A DNA stretch of 64,000 nt. It comes from Candidatus Dechloromonas phosphoritropha. GTDB lineage: Bacteria > Pseudomonadota > Gammaproteobacteria > Burkholderiales > Rhodocyclaceae. The stretch covers positions 806,001 to 870,000 of the forward strand of contig JADKGN010000001.1 of NCBI GenBank assembly GCA_016722705.1, written 5' to 3'. Each line of letters starts with the position of its first letter. Position 1 is the first letter of the stretch. Positions 54,704-62,841 of this stretch are shown piece by piece. The notes below the pieces were generated by a model that made no database searches, was not told the origin of the DNA, and saw nothing but the letters and a program-made list of their open reading frames with translations. Position numbers and translations under genes: made by a program.

Positions 54704-55960
54704 ATGTCCTTCATCTTCCGCGCCACCAAAGGCACCGACCAGATCGCCAACCTGCGCCGCCTGATCGCGGTTCGCTGGATCGCCCTGGTGCTAATGGCGG
54801 GACTGACCCTGCTAGTACCCGCGGCGCTCGCCATTCCGTTGCCGACATTGCCTCTTTTGGCGATCGTCGCCATCACCGCGCTCTTCAACGGCGTCACGCA
54901 GTGGCGGATCAGGCATGCCGAATCGGCAACGCTGCTCGAGCTGTTCAGCCAGATACTGGTCGATATCGCCACGCTCAGTAGCCTGGTTTTCTTCAGTGGC
55001 GGCGCCACCAACCCGCTGGTTTCCCTGCTGCTGCCGCCGGTGGCAATTGCCGCGCTGACCCTGCCGGTGCGCGGCGTCCTTGCCGTAGGCGTCGCAGCTG
55101 TTGCCGCCTATTCGGCGCTGATGGTCTTCTATGTGCCGCTGCCATTGAGCGACGCGAGCCGTGCCACGCGGCTTCACCTGCTCGGCATGTGGCTGACCTT
55201 CGCGGTGTCGGCGCTGATGATCGGCGGGTTCGTCGTACGCATGACCCGCCTGATCCGCGAGCGCGACGGCGAACTGGCCGCCGCCCGCGAACAGGCGCTG
55301 CGCGATGAGCGGATCATCGCTATCGGCACGCTCGCCGCCGGCGCCGCGCATGAACTCGGCACGCCGCTCGCCACCATGTCGCTGCTCGCCGGTGAACTCA
55401 TCCACGACCCGCAATTGCCGGAAGCCGCGCGCGAAGACATCAGCCTGCTCCGCCAGCAGATCGTCGCCTGCAAGGAGATCATCACCGGTCTGTCGCGCCG
55501 GGCCGGCGCCGAGCGCCTCGAAAATCCCGGCATCCAGCCCGTCGACCGCTGGCTTGACGTTGTTCGCCAGCGCTGGCACGCTTTGCGCCCGCTGGTCCAG
55601 AGCCAGCTCGAAGTGACGGGCCCCCAGCCAGCACCAACCATGGTCGCCGATCCGCGCCTGGAACAGGCAATCCTCAATCTATTGAACAATGCTGCCAACG
55701 CATCAGCGGAGCGCATCGACATTCGCGTGAGCTGGATAGCGGAGCAAATCGTCATCGAGATCCACGATCGCGGCCCCGGCTTCCCGGCAGGCGTTCTGAC
55801 GCAAGGCGGCCGGGTCGAGTTTCCCGCGCACGCGCATGGCAGCGGTATCGGCTTGATACTCACCCGCTCGGCAATCGAACAGACCGGTGGACGCCTCGTG
55901 TTGCTCAACCCATCCGCGGGCGGTGCCCTTGCCCGCCTCGAACTGACCAAGGGAACCTGA
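54704..55960 (+). CDS. regB: Redox-sensing histidine kinase, RegB/PrrB type
   Basis: 418 residues. Six membrane helices contain the quinone-site loop FFSGGATNPL (RegB GGxxNPF). The H-box is LAAGAAHELGTPLATMS, and the redox-active Cys follows the kinase dimerisation helix in QQIVACKEIITGL. N, G1 and G2 boxes of the ATPase domain are NLLNNAANAS, DRGPGFP and GSGIGLILT. It phosphorylates RegA when the quinone pool is reduced, controlling respiration and redox-linked genes. It overlaps regA by one base. Confidence 0.93.
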   Translation: MSFIFRATKGTDQIANLRRLIAVRWIALVLMAGLTLLVPAALAIPLPTLPLLAIVAITALFNGVTQWRIRHAESATLLELFSQILVDIATLSSLVFFSGGATNPLVSLLLPPVAIAALTLPVRGVLAVGVAAVAAYSALMVFYVPLPLSDASRATRLHLLGMWLTFAVSALMIGGFVVRMTRLIRERDGELAAAREQALRDERIIAIGTLAAGAAHELGTPLATMSLLAGELIHDPQLPEAAREDISLLRQQIVACKEIITGLSRRAGAERLENPGIQPVDRWLDVVRQRWHALRPLVQSQLEVTGPQPAPTMVADPRLEQAILNLLNNAANASAERIDIRVSWIAEQIVIEIHDRGPGFPAGVLTQGGRVEFPAHAHGSGIGLILTRSAIEQTGGRLVLLNPSAGGALARLELTKGT

Positions 55961-56493
55961 TGCCCGACCCGACCCTCATCATCGATGACGACGCCACCTT
56001 CAACGCCATCCTCATCCGGACACTCGAACGACGAGGGCATAAGGCGCACGGCGCAACCAACACGATTTCCGCGCTCGCCTTGGCACGTGAAATCGTCCCC
56101 GCGCACGTGGTGCTCGACCTCAATATGAACGGCAGTTCAGGACTGCTGCTGATCCCGCAACTGCTGGCCATCAATCCCGACTGCCGCATCGTCGTGCTGA
56201 CCGGGTACGCGAGTATCGCCACGGCTGTCGACGCGATCAAGCTGGGCGCCGTTCAGTATCTGGCCAAGCCGGTCGAGATCGAGGCCATCCTGGCCGCCTT
56301 CGAAAGCGATGACGAGCCAGACCCCGACCTGATTGCGCCGGAAGAACCGCTTTCGGTAGACCGGCTCGAATGGGAACACATACAGCGCATCCTCAACGAA
56401 AACGACGGCAACATTTCGGCCACCGCCCGGGCGCTCAAGATGCACCGCCGCACGCTGCAGCGCAAGCTCTCGAAACGACCGGTCCGTACCTGA
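55960..56493 (+). CDS. regA: Response regulator RegA/PrrA
   Basis: 177 residues. The receiver domain has LIIDDDATF, acceptor Asp in HVVLDLNMNG, a Thr/Ser switch in LTGYASI and LAKPVE Lys. A short linker is followed by a Fis-type helix-turn-helix, WEHIQRILNENDGNISATARALKMHRRTLQRKL, as in RegA. The coding sequence starts in the stop of regB (TGATG), so the pair is translationally coupled. Confidence 0.94.
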   Translation: MPDPTLIIDDDATFNAILIRTLERRGHKAHGATNTISALALAREIVPAHVVLDLNMNGSSGLLLIPQLLAINPDCRIVVLTGYASIATAVDAIKLGAVQYLAKPVEIEAILAAFESDDEPDPDLIAPEEPLSVDRLEWEHIQRILNENDGNISATARALKMHRRTLQRKLSKRPVRT

Positions 56494-56591
56494 GTCCGAC
56501 GTGGCTCAGCTTGGGGTGATTCCCCCGGGAGGAGATGCCTGGCGGGAGTTCGGCCGTTGCTCAGGATTATTGATGTGAATTGCGGACGCGC

Positions 56592-56783
56592 TCACGCCGC
56601 CTGCTTTCCGCTCTTCTTGAGTTCAGCCAGGAACTCGGCGAAGCTCACTTCGCGAACCTTGGTGTCGACCAGCGTGTCACGCAGCAAGAAACCGGGCGCG
56701 GCCCGCTCGTCGGTACGGTTATGCACATCGCTGCCCGGAGAGACGCCGGACGATGAAATCGCTTTTCTGGGGGTGGTTGTCAT
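56592..56783 (-). CDS. Small hypothetical protein
   Basis: 63 residues from ATG 56783. The N-terminal part is Ser/Thr-rich and disordered. The C-terminus (FLLRDTLVDTKVREVSFAEFLAELKKSGKQ) is amphipathic and looks like real protein. I know no family. It sits between regA and the copper-chaperone operon. Confidence 0.45.
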   Translation of the reverse strand: MTTTPRKAISSSGVSPGSDVHNRTDERAAPGFLLRDTLVDTKVREVSFAEFLAELKKSGKQAA

Positions 56784-56966
56784 GGTTCGAGACCTCATGT
56801 TGAGCCGTTGAACCCATGATGCCTTTTCGTCCCGGAACTGTCCGTGAACGAATTCACGCCGTCCCGCAAATAGTGATCATTGCCCTGGAGCCCGGAAGGC
56901 CACAGCCCGGCGGAGAATTCGCGGCGCCAACGGAACCCGCAGTCGACGCCCCGAAACACCCGTAAA

Positions 56967-57431
56967 TCAATGCTGCTTCTGCTGCACCGGCGCCGGCGCA
57001 GGCGAAGGCCGCACCACCCTGGCATCGACCTGCTTACTGCTGCCGTCGTCGAAGGTCAGCGTGATCGGCACCGTATCACCCTCCTTCATCGGCACCTTGA
57101 GGTCGATCATCATCACGTGTAGACCACCGGGCTTGAGCACCGCCTCGCCCTTCGCCTTGATTTCGATTGCCGGAATCGGGCGCATCTTCATGACCCCACC
57201 TTCATTGACATAGGTGTGCAGCTCTGTTGCCTTCGATACCGGGTTGTCGGCCTTGACCACCCTGACGTCCTTGTCCCCAGCATTCCTGATCACCATGAAG
57301 GCGCCGGTCGCCGGGGCGCTGGGCGGCGCCAGGCGGACATAGGGATCCTGCACCGAAACATTGTCCGCGGCGCCGGCCAGGACGCCGGCGGAAAGCAGCA
57401 GGCCAGCAGCCACAACAGATAGCTGTTTCAT
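56967..57431 (-). CDS. Periplasmic copper chaperone PCu(A)C
   Basis: 154 residues. A signal peptide (about 22 residues) precedes the PCuAC domain with the H(M)x10Mx21HxM metal ligands visible in part: ATELHTYVNEGGVMKMRPI and GGLHVMMIDLKVPM. It delivers Cu(I) to the CuA or CuB sites of cytochrome oxidase. It has a short Pro/Ala/Gln-rich tail ending in His. It is downstream of the SCO gene, as is usual. Confidence 0.93.
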   Translation of the reverse strand: MKQLSVVAAGLLLSAGVLAGAADNVSVQDPYVRLAPPSAPATGAFMVIRNAGDKDVRVVKADNPVSKATELHTYVNEGGVMKMRPIPAIEIKAKGEAVLKPGGLHVMMIDLKVPMKEGDTVPITLTFDDGSSKQVDARVVRPSPAPAPVQQKQH

Positions 57432-57446
57432 GATGTTTGCTCTCCT

Positions 57447-58055
57447 TCAGGATTGATTAAGATGCTTGCGGATGATGGCTGCCACATGGTCGGGGGCTGT
57501 CGCGTAGGCAAACTTACCCACCAGCCTACCGTCGGCGGCGATGACTTAGGTATCCGCAGAATAGTCGACAGCGTAACCGTCGCCAGCCGTCGCGACCTTC
57601 TGTTCGACGTAGACGATGCCATAGCGCTTCGCCACTATGGCGATCTCCTCCGGCGCTCCGGTCACGCCGCTGATGACCGGATGCAAGAACCGGGCATACT
57701 CCTTGGGCTTTTCCGACGTGTCGCGTTTCGGATCGACTAAAACGAGGATCATGGCGACCCGCGCCAGTTCGTCCGGCTTCAGTTCCTTCAGCCCGTCGGC
57801 GGCAACGGCGAGCGAAGTCGAACAGATGTCGGGGCAGTAGGTATAACCGAAGTAGAGCAGGACCACCTTGCCCCGGAAATCCCTGAGCGAAACCGGGCCG
57901 TCCGCCGACTGTAGCGTGAAGTCGCCACCTTCGGCCAAGGCCGTCTACGGCAACGGCAACGGCGAATCCGGAAGGTCCGGATGCCGGAAAAAAGCCAGCG
58001 CGAGCACCAGGGCCGCCACCAGGCCGGCAATCACCGAAAGAATGCGTTCGGACAT
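57447..58055 (-). pseudogene. SCO family copper-delivery protein, inactivated
   Basis: The frame from ATG 58055 has a membrane anchor, then TAG at 57945-57947 (after PLPLP; Gln is expected from CAG), then the thioredoxin-like domain with FGYTYCPDICSTSL (CxxxC) and VDPKRDTSEKPKEY. The third copper ligand, His in the VDHS motif, is Tyr here (VDYS). A second stop, TAA at 57546-57548, follows shortly, before VIAADGRLVGKF. The full gene would be about 202 codons. Three changes, at least two of them fitting C-to-T, make a dead gene. Confidence 0.85.
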
Positions 58056-58056
58056 C

Positions 58057-58527
58057 CTATTCGTGGCGCCCTGAGCTGAAGCGATAGGGAATCGCGATGC
58101 GCTCGCCGCCGCTTTCGATCAGGACGGTCACCTGCCAGTCCATGGCGCCGGTGATGCACACCGGCAGCATCACCTGACCGGCGAAGCGTCCATCACCGTG
58201 CGCCGTGAGTTCGGGCCGGTTCAGTCCCATGTTCATGTCGATGCCGGCAAAATCGACCTCGACCCGCGTCGGTACGAAGCCAGTGGTCGTCACCCGCACC
58301 TCGAAGGGCTTGACCATCGGTATTGGTCGCGTCCCCATCGACAACTCGACGCCACCACCCGAAGGCAGCTTCACCATGCACGCCTGATGCTGAAGATTGC
58401 AGGCCGGATCCGGCTGGATCACGACATCGGCCCGGGGGAGCAGCAATGGCGAGAGCTTGTAGCCGACGACAACGACGAGGGCAATCAGCAGGATGCCGAT
58501 CACGTCTATCAGTATTTTCTTGTTCAC
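58057..58527 (-). CDS. Membrane-anchored FixH-like/YtkA-like protein
   Basis: 156 residues from GTG 58527 (MNKKILIDVIGILLIALVVVVGYKL), one N-terminal helix and a periplasmic beta domain. It has a Cys pair (CNLQHQAC), a Met-rich DMNMGLNRPEL and a third Cys (LPVCITG), all of which could bind copper. It is upstream of the SCO gene with a 1-base gap, so it belongs to the oxidase-copper operon. The FixH/YtkA fold assignment is by pattern only. Confidence 0.65.
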   Translation of the reverse strand: MNKKILIDVIGILLIALVVVVGYKLSPLLLPRADVVIQPDPACNLQHQACMVKLPSGGGVELSMGTRPIPMVKPFEVRVTTTGFVPTRVEVDFAGIDMNMGLNRPELTAHGDGRFAGQVMLPVCITGAMDWQVTVLIESGGERIAIPYRFSSGRHE

Positions 58528-58853
58528 CAGTCTGGTCCTGGCCTGACGGCCGGAGATGAGGCAGGGTTTTCCTTCATCAAGCGCGAGCGAAATGAGCAGA
58601 GATCGGGTTTTTAGCATGGCAGGAGGCATACAGTGTGCGTCATAGTGTCGCAGCGGCATTATGTCGCAGCCGACGATCGAGGGTAGCGACTATATTCAGT
58701 CTACGCTGGCTGGCACGGATATTGATATGGGTAGCATTGCTACATTCGCTACTCAGCGACCCTAACTGACCCCAACAAGCCAATCAACAATAGGCATAGC
58801 CCGAACCAAGGAAATGGTATGGACGCCTCCCACCCCGTGAGCGCTGAACACGA

Positions 58854-58918
58854 GTTACCCACGGCGCCAGTCGCCTCTGGAGATAGAAGGACCGCCGGTG
58901 CCCGGCGCCGTGGATAAC
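58854..58918 (+). ncRNA. Long hairpin in the IS110 non-coding end; bridge-RNA candidate
   Basis: GTTACCCACGGCGCC (58854-58868) pairs with GGCGCCGTGGATAAC (58904-58918), 14 of 15 positions complementary, around a 35-base loop. It lies 107-171 bases before the transposase ATG of an IS110-family element. In that family a structured RNA from a non-coding end guides target and donor choice. The sequence shows the hairpin; the bridge-RNA role is inferred. Confidence 0.4.
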
Positions 58919-59024
58919 CCTGCGGTGGTAACGCGTTGAGAGATGGACCCTCGCGGGCCGACGGCATCGAAGTACCCAAGGTGGAAGATACGAAGATCTT
59001 CACAGGCAAACCGGAGGGTCCGAA

Positions 59025-60049
59025 ATGAAGGATAGCAAACCCGTAGTCGGCGTGGATATCGCCAAGAGGGTGTTTCAGTTGCACTGGATCGACACGGGGA
59101 CTGGAGAAATCGTGAGTTTGCAGCTCAAGCGCGAGAAATTCCTGGCGCACTTTACCAACCGGGCGTCCTGCCTGATCGGCATGGAAGCCTGCGGCGGCGC
59201 ACAGCACTGGGCGAGGAAACTCGTCGCGATGGGCCACCAGGTCAAGCTCATGCCCGCCAAGGCAGTACGCCCCTTTGTCGGCGGCAACAAGAGCGACGCG
59301 CACGATGCCCGGACCATCTGGACGGCGGTGCAGCAGCCGGGTGTCAAGGCGGTGGCGGTCAAGACCGAGGAGCAGCAAGCGATTCTGGCTCTGCACCGCA
59401 TGCGCCAACAGTTGGTGAAGTTTCGCACGGCGCAGATCAATGGTTTGCGCGGGCTGCTGACGGAATATGGCGAAGTGATGGCACAAGGCAAGGCCGGCAT
59501 CAGGAAAGGTCTGGCTGAAGCATTGCAGCGACTGGCGGATCGGCTGCCGGCGATGGTCATTGACACCTTGCGCGAGCAGTGGGAACGGATCGGCAAGCTC
59601 GACGAACAGGTCGGCGAGATTGAGCAGCGGCTAAAGGTCTGGCACAAAAAAACATGGCCTGCCAGCGTATTGCCGACATTCCCGGCGTGGGCCTGCTCAC
59701 CGCGACGGCAGCGGTGGCCACGATGGGGGAGGCCAAGGCCTTCAAGTCCGGCCGTGAATTTGCTGCCTGGCTCGGCCTGGTTCCTCGACAAACCGGCACC
59801 GGCGGGCGAATACGGCTCTTGGGCATCAGCAAGCGCGGTGATACCTACCTGCGCACGCTGTTGATCCACGGCGCACGCTCGGTGCTGACACACGTCAAGG
59901 AGATGGAACCGTGGATCACGGAACTGTGCCGACGCCGGCCACTGAATGTGGCGATGGTGGCCTTGGCCAACAAGATGGCACGCACGATCTGGGCCCTGCT
60001 GGCCCATGAGCGGACGTACCAAAAAAGGTTTGTGAGTCAGCCCGCGTAG
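59025..60049 (+). pseudogene. IS110-family transposase, frame broken at an A7 run
   Basis: The first frame starts MKDSKPVVGVDIAKRVFQLHW (RuvC-like DEDD domain, first Asp) and includes GMEACGGAQHWARKL and NKSDAHDARTIWTA. It breaks at AAAAAAA (59646-59652), where the second part is in the -1 frame: IADIPGVGLLTATAAVA, FAAWLGLVPRQTGTGGRIRLLGISKRGDTYLRTLLIHGAR, the Tnp_20 domain with its catalytic Ser region. A -1 slip at the A-run would restore one protein; one missing A is the other reading. Confidence 0.8.
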
Positions 60050-60333
60050 GGCCGGCGCACAACGTTGCATCAACCACTTTGATGAAAGGAGTGGCCGCCG
60101 TAAAGGTTGCGAAGGTACGAAAAAGTGTGATGGCAAACAGGTCAGACCGTGACCCGCCAAGCCTGTATGGTTTCTTGGACCTCGAGTCCTTCAAGGAAAT
60201 GAGGCGTGGGTCAACGGATTCCATCAGGGCCAGCAGATATCTACCTGCATCACAGGCCGCATATAAAACTGCAGCCTATCTGTCCCAACACACCAATTCG
60301 TCCTTGCAAACGGGAGGCGTCCATATAAAAACC
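60050..60333. other. Flank of the IS110 element and leader of the NifX-like gene
   Basis: About 280 bases without a supported gene. It should hold the right end of the IS, which I cannot place because the family lacks clear terminal repeats, and the promoter of the next gene. A forward frame from 60079 is in phase with the NifX-like gene but its upstream part has no homology. Confidence 0.4.
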
Positions 60334-60717
60334 ATGCAAATCGCTGTTACCAGCCAGAATCGCAAGACAATCACCGAACATGCCGGCCAATGCCGGAAGT
60401 TCTGGATTTATGACGTTGAACAAGGTGGGGTCGTCGGCAAACGTCTGGTCGAGCTATCCAAAGAGCAGAGCTTCCATGCCAGCCATCACCAGTTGACCGC
60501 GCCGCTCGCCGGAATCAATGTGCTGATCACTGCCAGCATGGGTTCCGGCTTGCATCAGCGCCTGACGCAAAGCGGCATCCTGCCGTTCGTCACGCAGGAA
60601 AACGATCCGGATACGGCAGTCAGCGCCCTTCTGGCAAACAAGCTCGAGAATATGCCGATTGCCCCTGACCATCACTGCCATGGTCATGGTCATAACCACG
60701 AACACACCGAACACTGA
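60334..60717 (+). CDS. NifX/NafY-like (dinitrogenase cofactor-type) protein with His-rich tail
   Basis: 127 residues from ATG 60334. The Nitro_FeMo-Co domain reads MQIAVTSQNRKTITEHAGQCRKFWIYDV and GINVLITASMGSGLHQRLTQSGILPFVT. The last 17 residues form a metal-binding tail, DHHCHGHGHNHEHTEH. Such stand-alone proteins bind iron-sulphur or metal clusters and occur without nitrogenase. No other nif gene is in this window. It precedes the DUF6858-type gene by 24 bases. Confidence 0.85.
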   Translation: MQIAVTSQNRKTITEHAGQCRKFWIYDVEQGGVVGKRLVELSKEQSFHASHHQLTAPLAGINVLITASMGSGLHQRLTQSGILPFVTQENDPDTAVSALLANKLENMPIAPDHHCHGHGHNHEHTEH

Positions 60718-60741
60718 ACCGACTTTTGCCTGGAGTAACGC

Positions 60742-61131
60742 ATGAAACAAATTATGTTGCAGGAGAAATATCCGCTGTTCGTCACCGAAATCGACAAGCG
60801 CGAAACCGATCTGAAATCCGTCGATGCGCTGATCGATTATTACAAGGCCAGGATCGCCGAGAATCCGAAGGTGAAATTCATCGGTGTTTTCGATCACTAC
60901 GCCCATACCAGAGCGATCGATGGCGATATCGCGCCGGGCATCACGGCAGCGGTCGATATCATCTTCTGTTTCGGATTCGCCATTCCTTCGGCGCAGATGC
61001 TGGCCTTGCGCCCGCGTTCGATCGGCATCGCCGACATGGGCGACAAGTTCATCATCAGCTTCATGGAAGCTCCGATGCAACCCGCCAACGAGGCCATGGA
61101 AGCGTGGACCCGCGGGCTGCGCAAAAACTGA
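60742..61131 (+). CDS. DUF6858-type conserved hypothetical protein
   Basis: 129 residues, no signal peptide. Conserved-looking segments are EKYPLFVTEIDKRETDLKSVDALIDYYKARI, VKFIGVFDHYAHTRAIDGDI and IIFCFGFAIPSAQMLALRPRSIGI. I recall a family of this pattern named DUF6858, function unknown. It is in an apparent operon with the NifX-like gene and is followed by a strong terminator. Confidence 0.6.
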   Translation: MKQIMLQEKYPLFVTEIDKRETDLKSVDALIDYYKARIAENPKVKFIGVFDHYAHTRAIDGDIAPGITAAVDIIFCFGFAIPSAQMLALRPRSIGIADMGDKFIISFMEAPMQPANEAMEAWTRGLRKN

Positions 61132-61146
61132 CGGAGCGCAATCGAC

Positions 61147-61177
61147 AAAGCCCCGGCACATTACTGACCGGGGCTTT
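61147..61177 (+). terminator. Strong bidirectional-type terminator
   Basis: AAAGCCCCGG (61147-61156) pairs perfectly with CCGGGGCTTT (61168-61177), 11-base loop, followed by TTCT; the A's on the left make it usable from the other strand too. It lies 16 bases after the DUF6858-type stop and serves the convergent flavoprotein gene as well. Confidence 0.85.
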
Positions 61178-61253
61178 TCTGCATCCATTTTTCAGCCGGA
61201 ATTCGCTGTCGACCGCAGCATTCGCCAAACTTGGCAACGGCTGGCGCCGGCGG

Positions 61254-62669
61254 CTACGCCTTGAACAATCCAGCGGGCAAGCCATCCGGATCGGGGAATT
61301 TCTGGGCGATTTCCTTCAACGCGGTTTGCAGCATTTCCTCAACGACCGGGTGATAGAACGGCAACTGCAGCAGGCTCTGCGCCGTCTCGCCCCGCTGAAT
61401 GGCCCAGGCCAGCAAATGTGCCAGATGTTCGCCGCCGGTCGCCACCATTGCGGCGCCGAGCAGCTTGCCGTCGCGCGCGTCGGCGTAGATACGCAGCAGG
61501 CTGTCCTCGCTGCCGAGAATCTTCGCCCGCCCATTGCTGTCGCCGCCGGCGCTGCCAATCACGATGACCTGCGGGTCGAGCTGGTCAAAACGGGCGCCAA
61601 CACTGGTCACGTCCGGATCCGAAAAGGCGATGCCGATCGCCACCTTGCGCCCGAACCGGGTGGCTTGCGGCCGTGCCGCGTTATAACCGGCGATGACGCC
61701 CTGGTCGGCCGCTTCGTGCATCAGCGGCCGGTCGCCGTTGGCGTCACCGGCGATGAAGATCGGCAAGTTGCCGACCTGCAGCGTCGCCGGATCGAATTCC
61801 GGCAAGCCGTGCGCGTCGACCGCAACGCCGGCCGCTGCGAGGTTAAGGCTGTCGACATTGGGGCGCCGGCCGAGCGCGGCGAGCAGCAGATCGACCTTCG
61901 CTTCGCGCTCACCGGAGCGCATCAGCACGCCGTCGACGGCTGGCGCGACGGTTGCCGCAGCACCGAGCCAGAGGGTCATTTCCTTGCCGAAACAGGCAAT
62001 CGCCCGCTCGCCGATCTGCGGATCGACGATGCCAGCCACCGCGTTCGCGACATCGGCGCCGGTCACTTCGACACCCAGGCGCGCCAGGGCCAGGCCCATT
62101 TCGAGGCCGATCGCCCCGAGACCGAGGATGCCGACGCGCTTCGGCAAAGCCGGCAAATCGAAAAGCTGGTCGGTCGTCACCGTCCGTTCGGCCACCGCAT
62201 CCAGCCATTTCGGCACCACCGGGCTGGAACCGGTGGCGATCACTACGCTACCGGCGCGGACGATCTGGCTTTCGTCGCCGAGGATCACCTCGAGGACGCC
62301 CGGCTCAAGGAAACGGGCCGGCCCCTCGAGCAGAAATTCGCCGGCCAGCGCCCGTGCGGCCTTGGCCGGACGGCTGGCAAACTGATCGCGCATCTTGCGC
62401 AGCGCGGCCCAGGCTTGTGCGGTATCGAGCGTCAGCGATTTAACGCCGGCCCCGCCGATGGCGGCAAATTCCTTGCGTGCCGCCCACAAGGCGGCCGTGT
62501 GCAGCGCAACCTTCGACGGCATGCAGCCGACCCGGGCACAAGTCGTGCCCAGCGGCCCGCGATCGATCAGCACGAAGGAGCGGCCGGCCGCGCGAACTTC
62601 CCGCATGGCGTACATGCCGGCACTGCCGGCACCGATGATGGCGACGTCGATCGAGATTTCTGGCTTCAT
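61254..62669 (-). CDS. Dihydrolipoamide dehydrogenase-like FAD-disulphide oxidoreductase
   Basis: 471 residues. It has AIIGAGSAGMYAMREVRAAG (FAD), the redox disulphide as GTTCARVGCMPSK (GxxCxxxGCxPSK; canonical Lpd has CLNVGC), GLGAIGLEMGLALARLG (NAD) and FIAGDANGDRPLMHEA. The C-terminal active-site His-Glu is FYHPVVEEM. It is a stand-alone gene with no pyruvate-dehydrogenase neighbours, so the substrate is uncertain; it may be a soluble pyridine nucleotide or mercury-type relative. The opposite-strand 670-codon frame is a shadow. Confidence 0.88.
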   Translation of the reverse strand: MKPEISIDVAIIGAGSAGMYAMREVRAAGRSFVLIDRGPLGTTCARVGCMPSKVALHTAALWAARKEFAAIGGAGVKSLTLDTAQAWAALRKMRDQFASRPAKAARALAGEFLLEGPARFLEPGVLEVILGDESQIVRAGSVVIATGSSPVVPKWLDAVAERTVTTDQLFDLPALPKRVGILGLGAIGLEMGLALARLGVEVTGADVANAVAGIVDPQIGERAIACFGKEMTLWLGAAATVAPAVDGVLMRSGEREAKVDLLLAALGRRPNVDSLNLAAAGVAVDAHGLPEFDPATLQVGNLPIFIAGDANGDRPLMHEAADQGVIAGYNAARPQATRFGRKVAIGIAFSDPDVTSVGARFDQLDPQVIVIGSAGGDSNGRAKILGSEDSLLRIYADARDGKLLGAAMVATGGEHLAHLLAWAIQRGETAQSLLQLPFYHPVVEEMLQTALKEIAQKFPDPDGLPAGLFKA

Positions 62670-62841
62670 AGCAAAAGTCTTTCGGTGGCAGCGAGGATTG
62701 GCCCTCGCGAGGCTTTAAATATAAGCCGTTTACTATAAGCGGCTGCCCATGGAGAACATATCATTGAACTGTTCGTTGATGGCAACTTCAAGCACAGAGG
62801 CGTATGATGGAAATGTAACTTGTTGTTGCAATTCAGTTTCC

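Noticed and set aside
60334..61131. Nitrogen-fixation locus
   Set aside because: Only a NifX-like domain is present; there is no nifHDK, nifB, nifE or nifN here.
60726..62738. A 670-codon forward frame
   Set aside because: It lies opposite the flavoprotein gene, its first part overlaps the DUF6858-type gene in another frame, and its protein is Arg/Gly/Asp-biased text with no domain.
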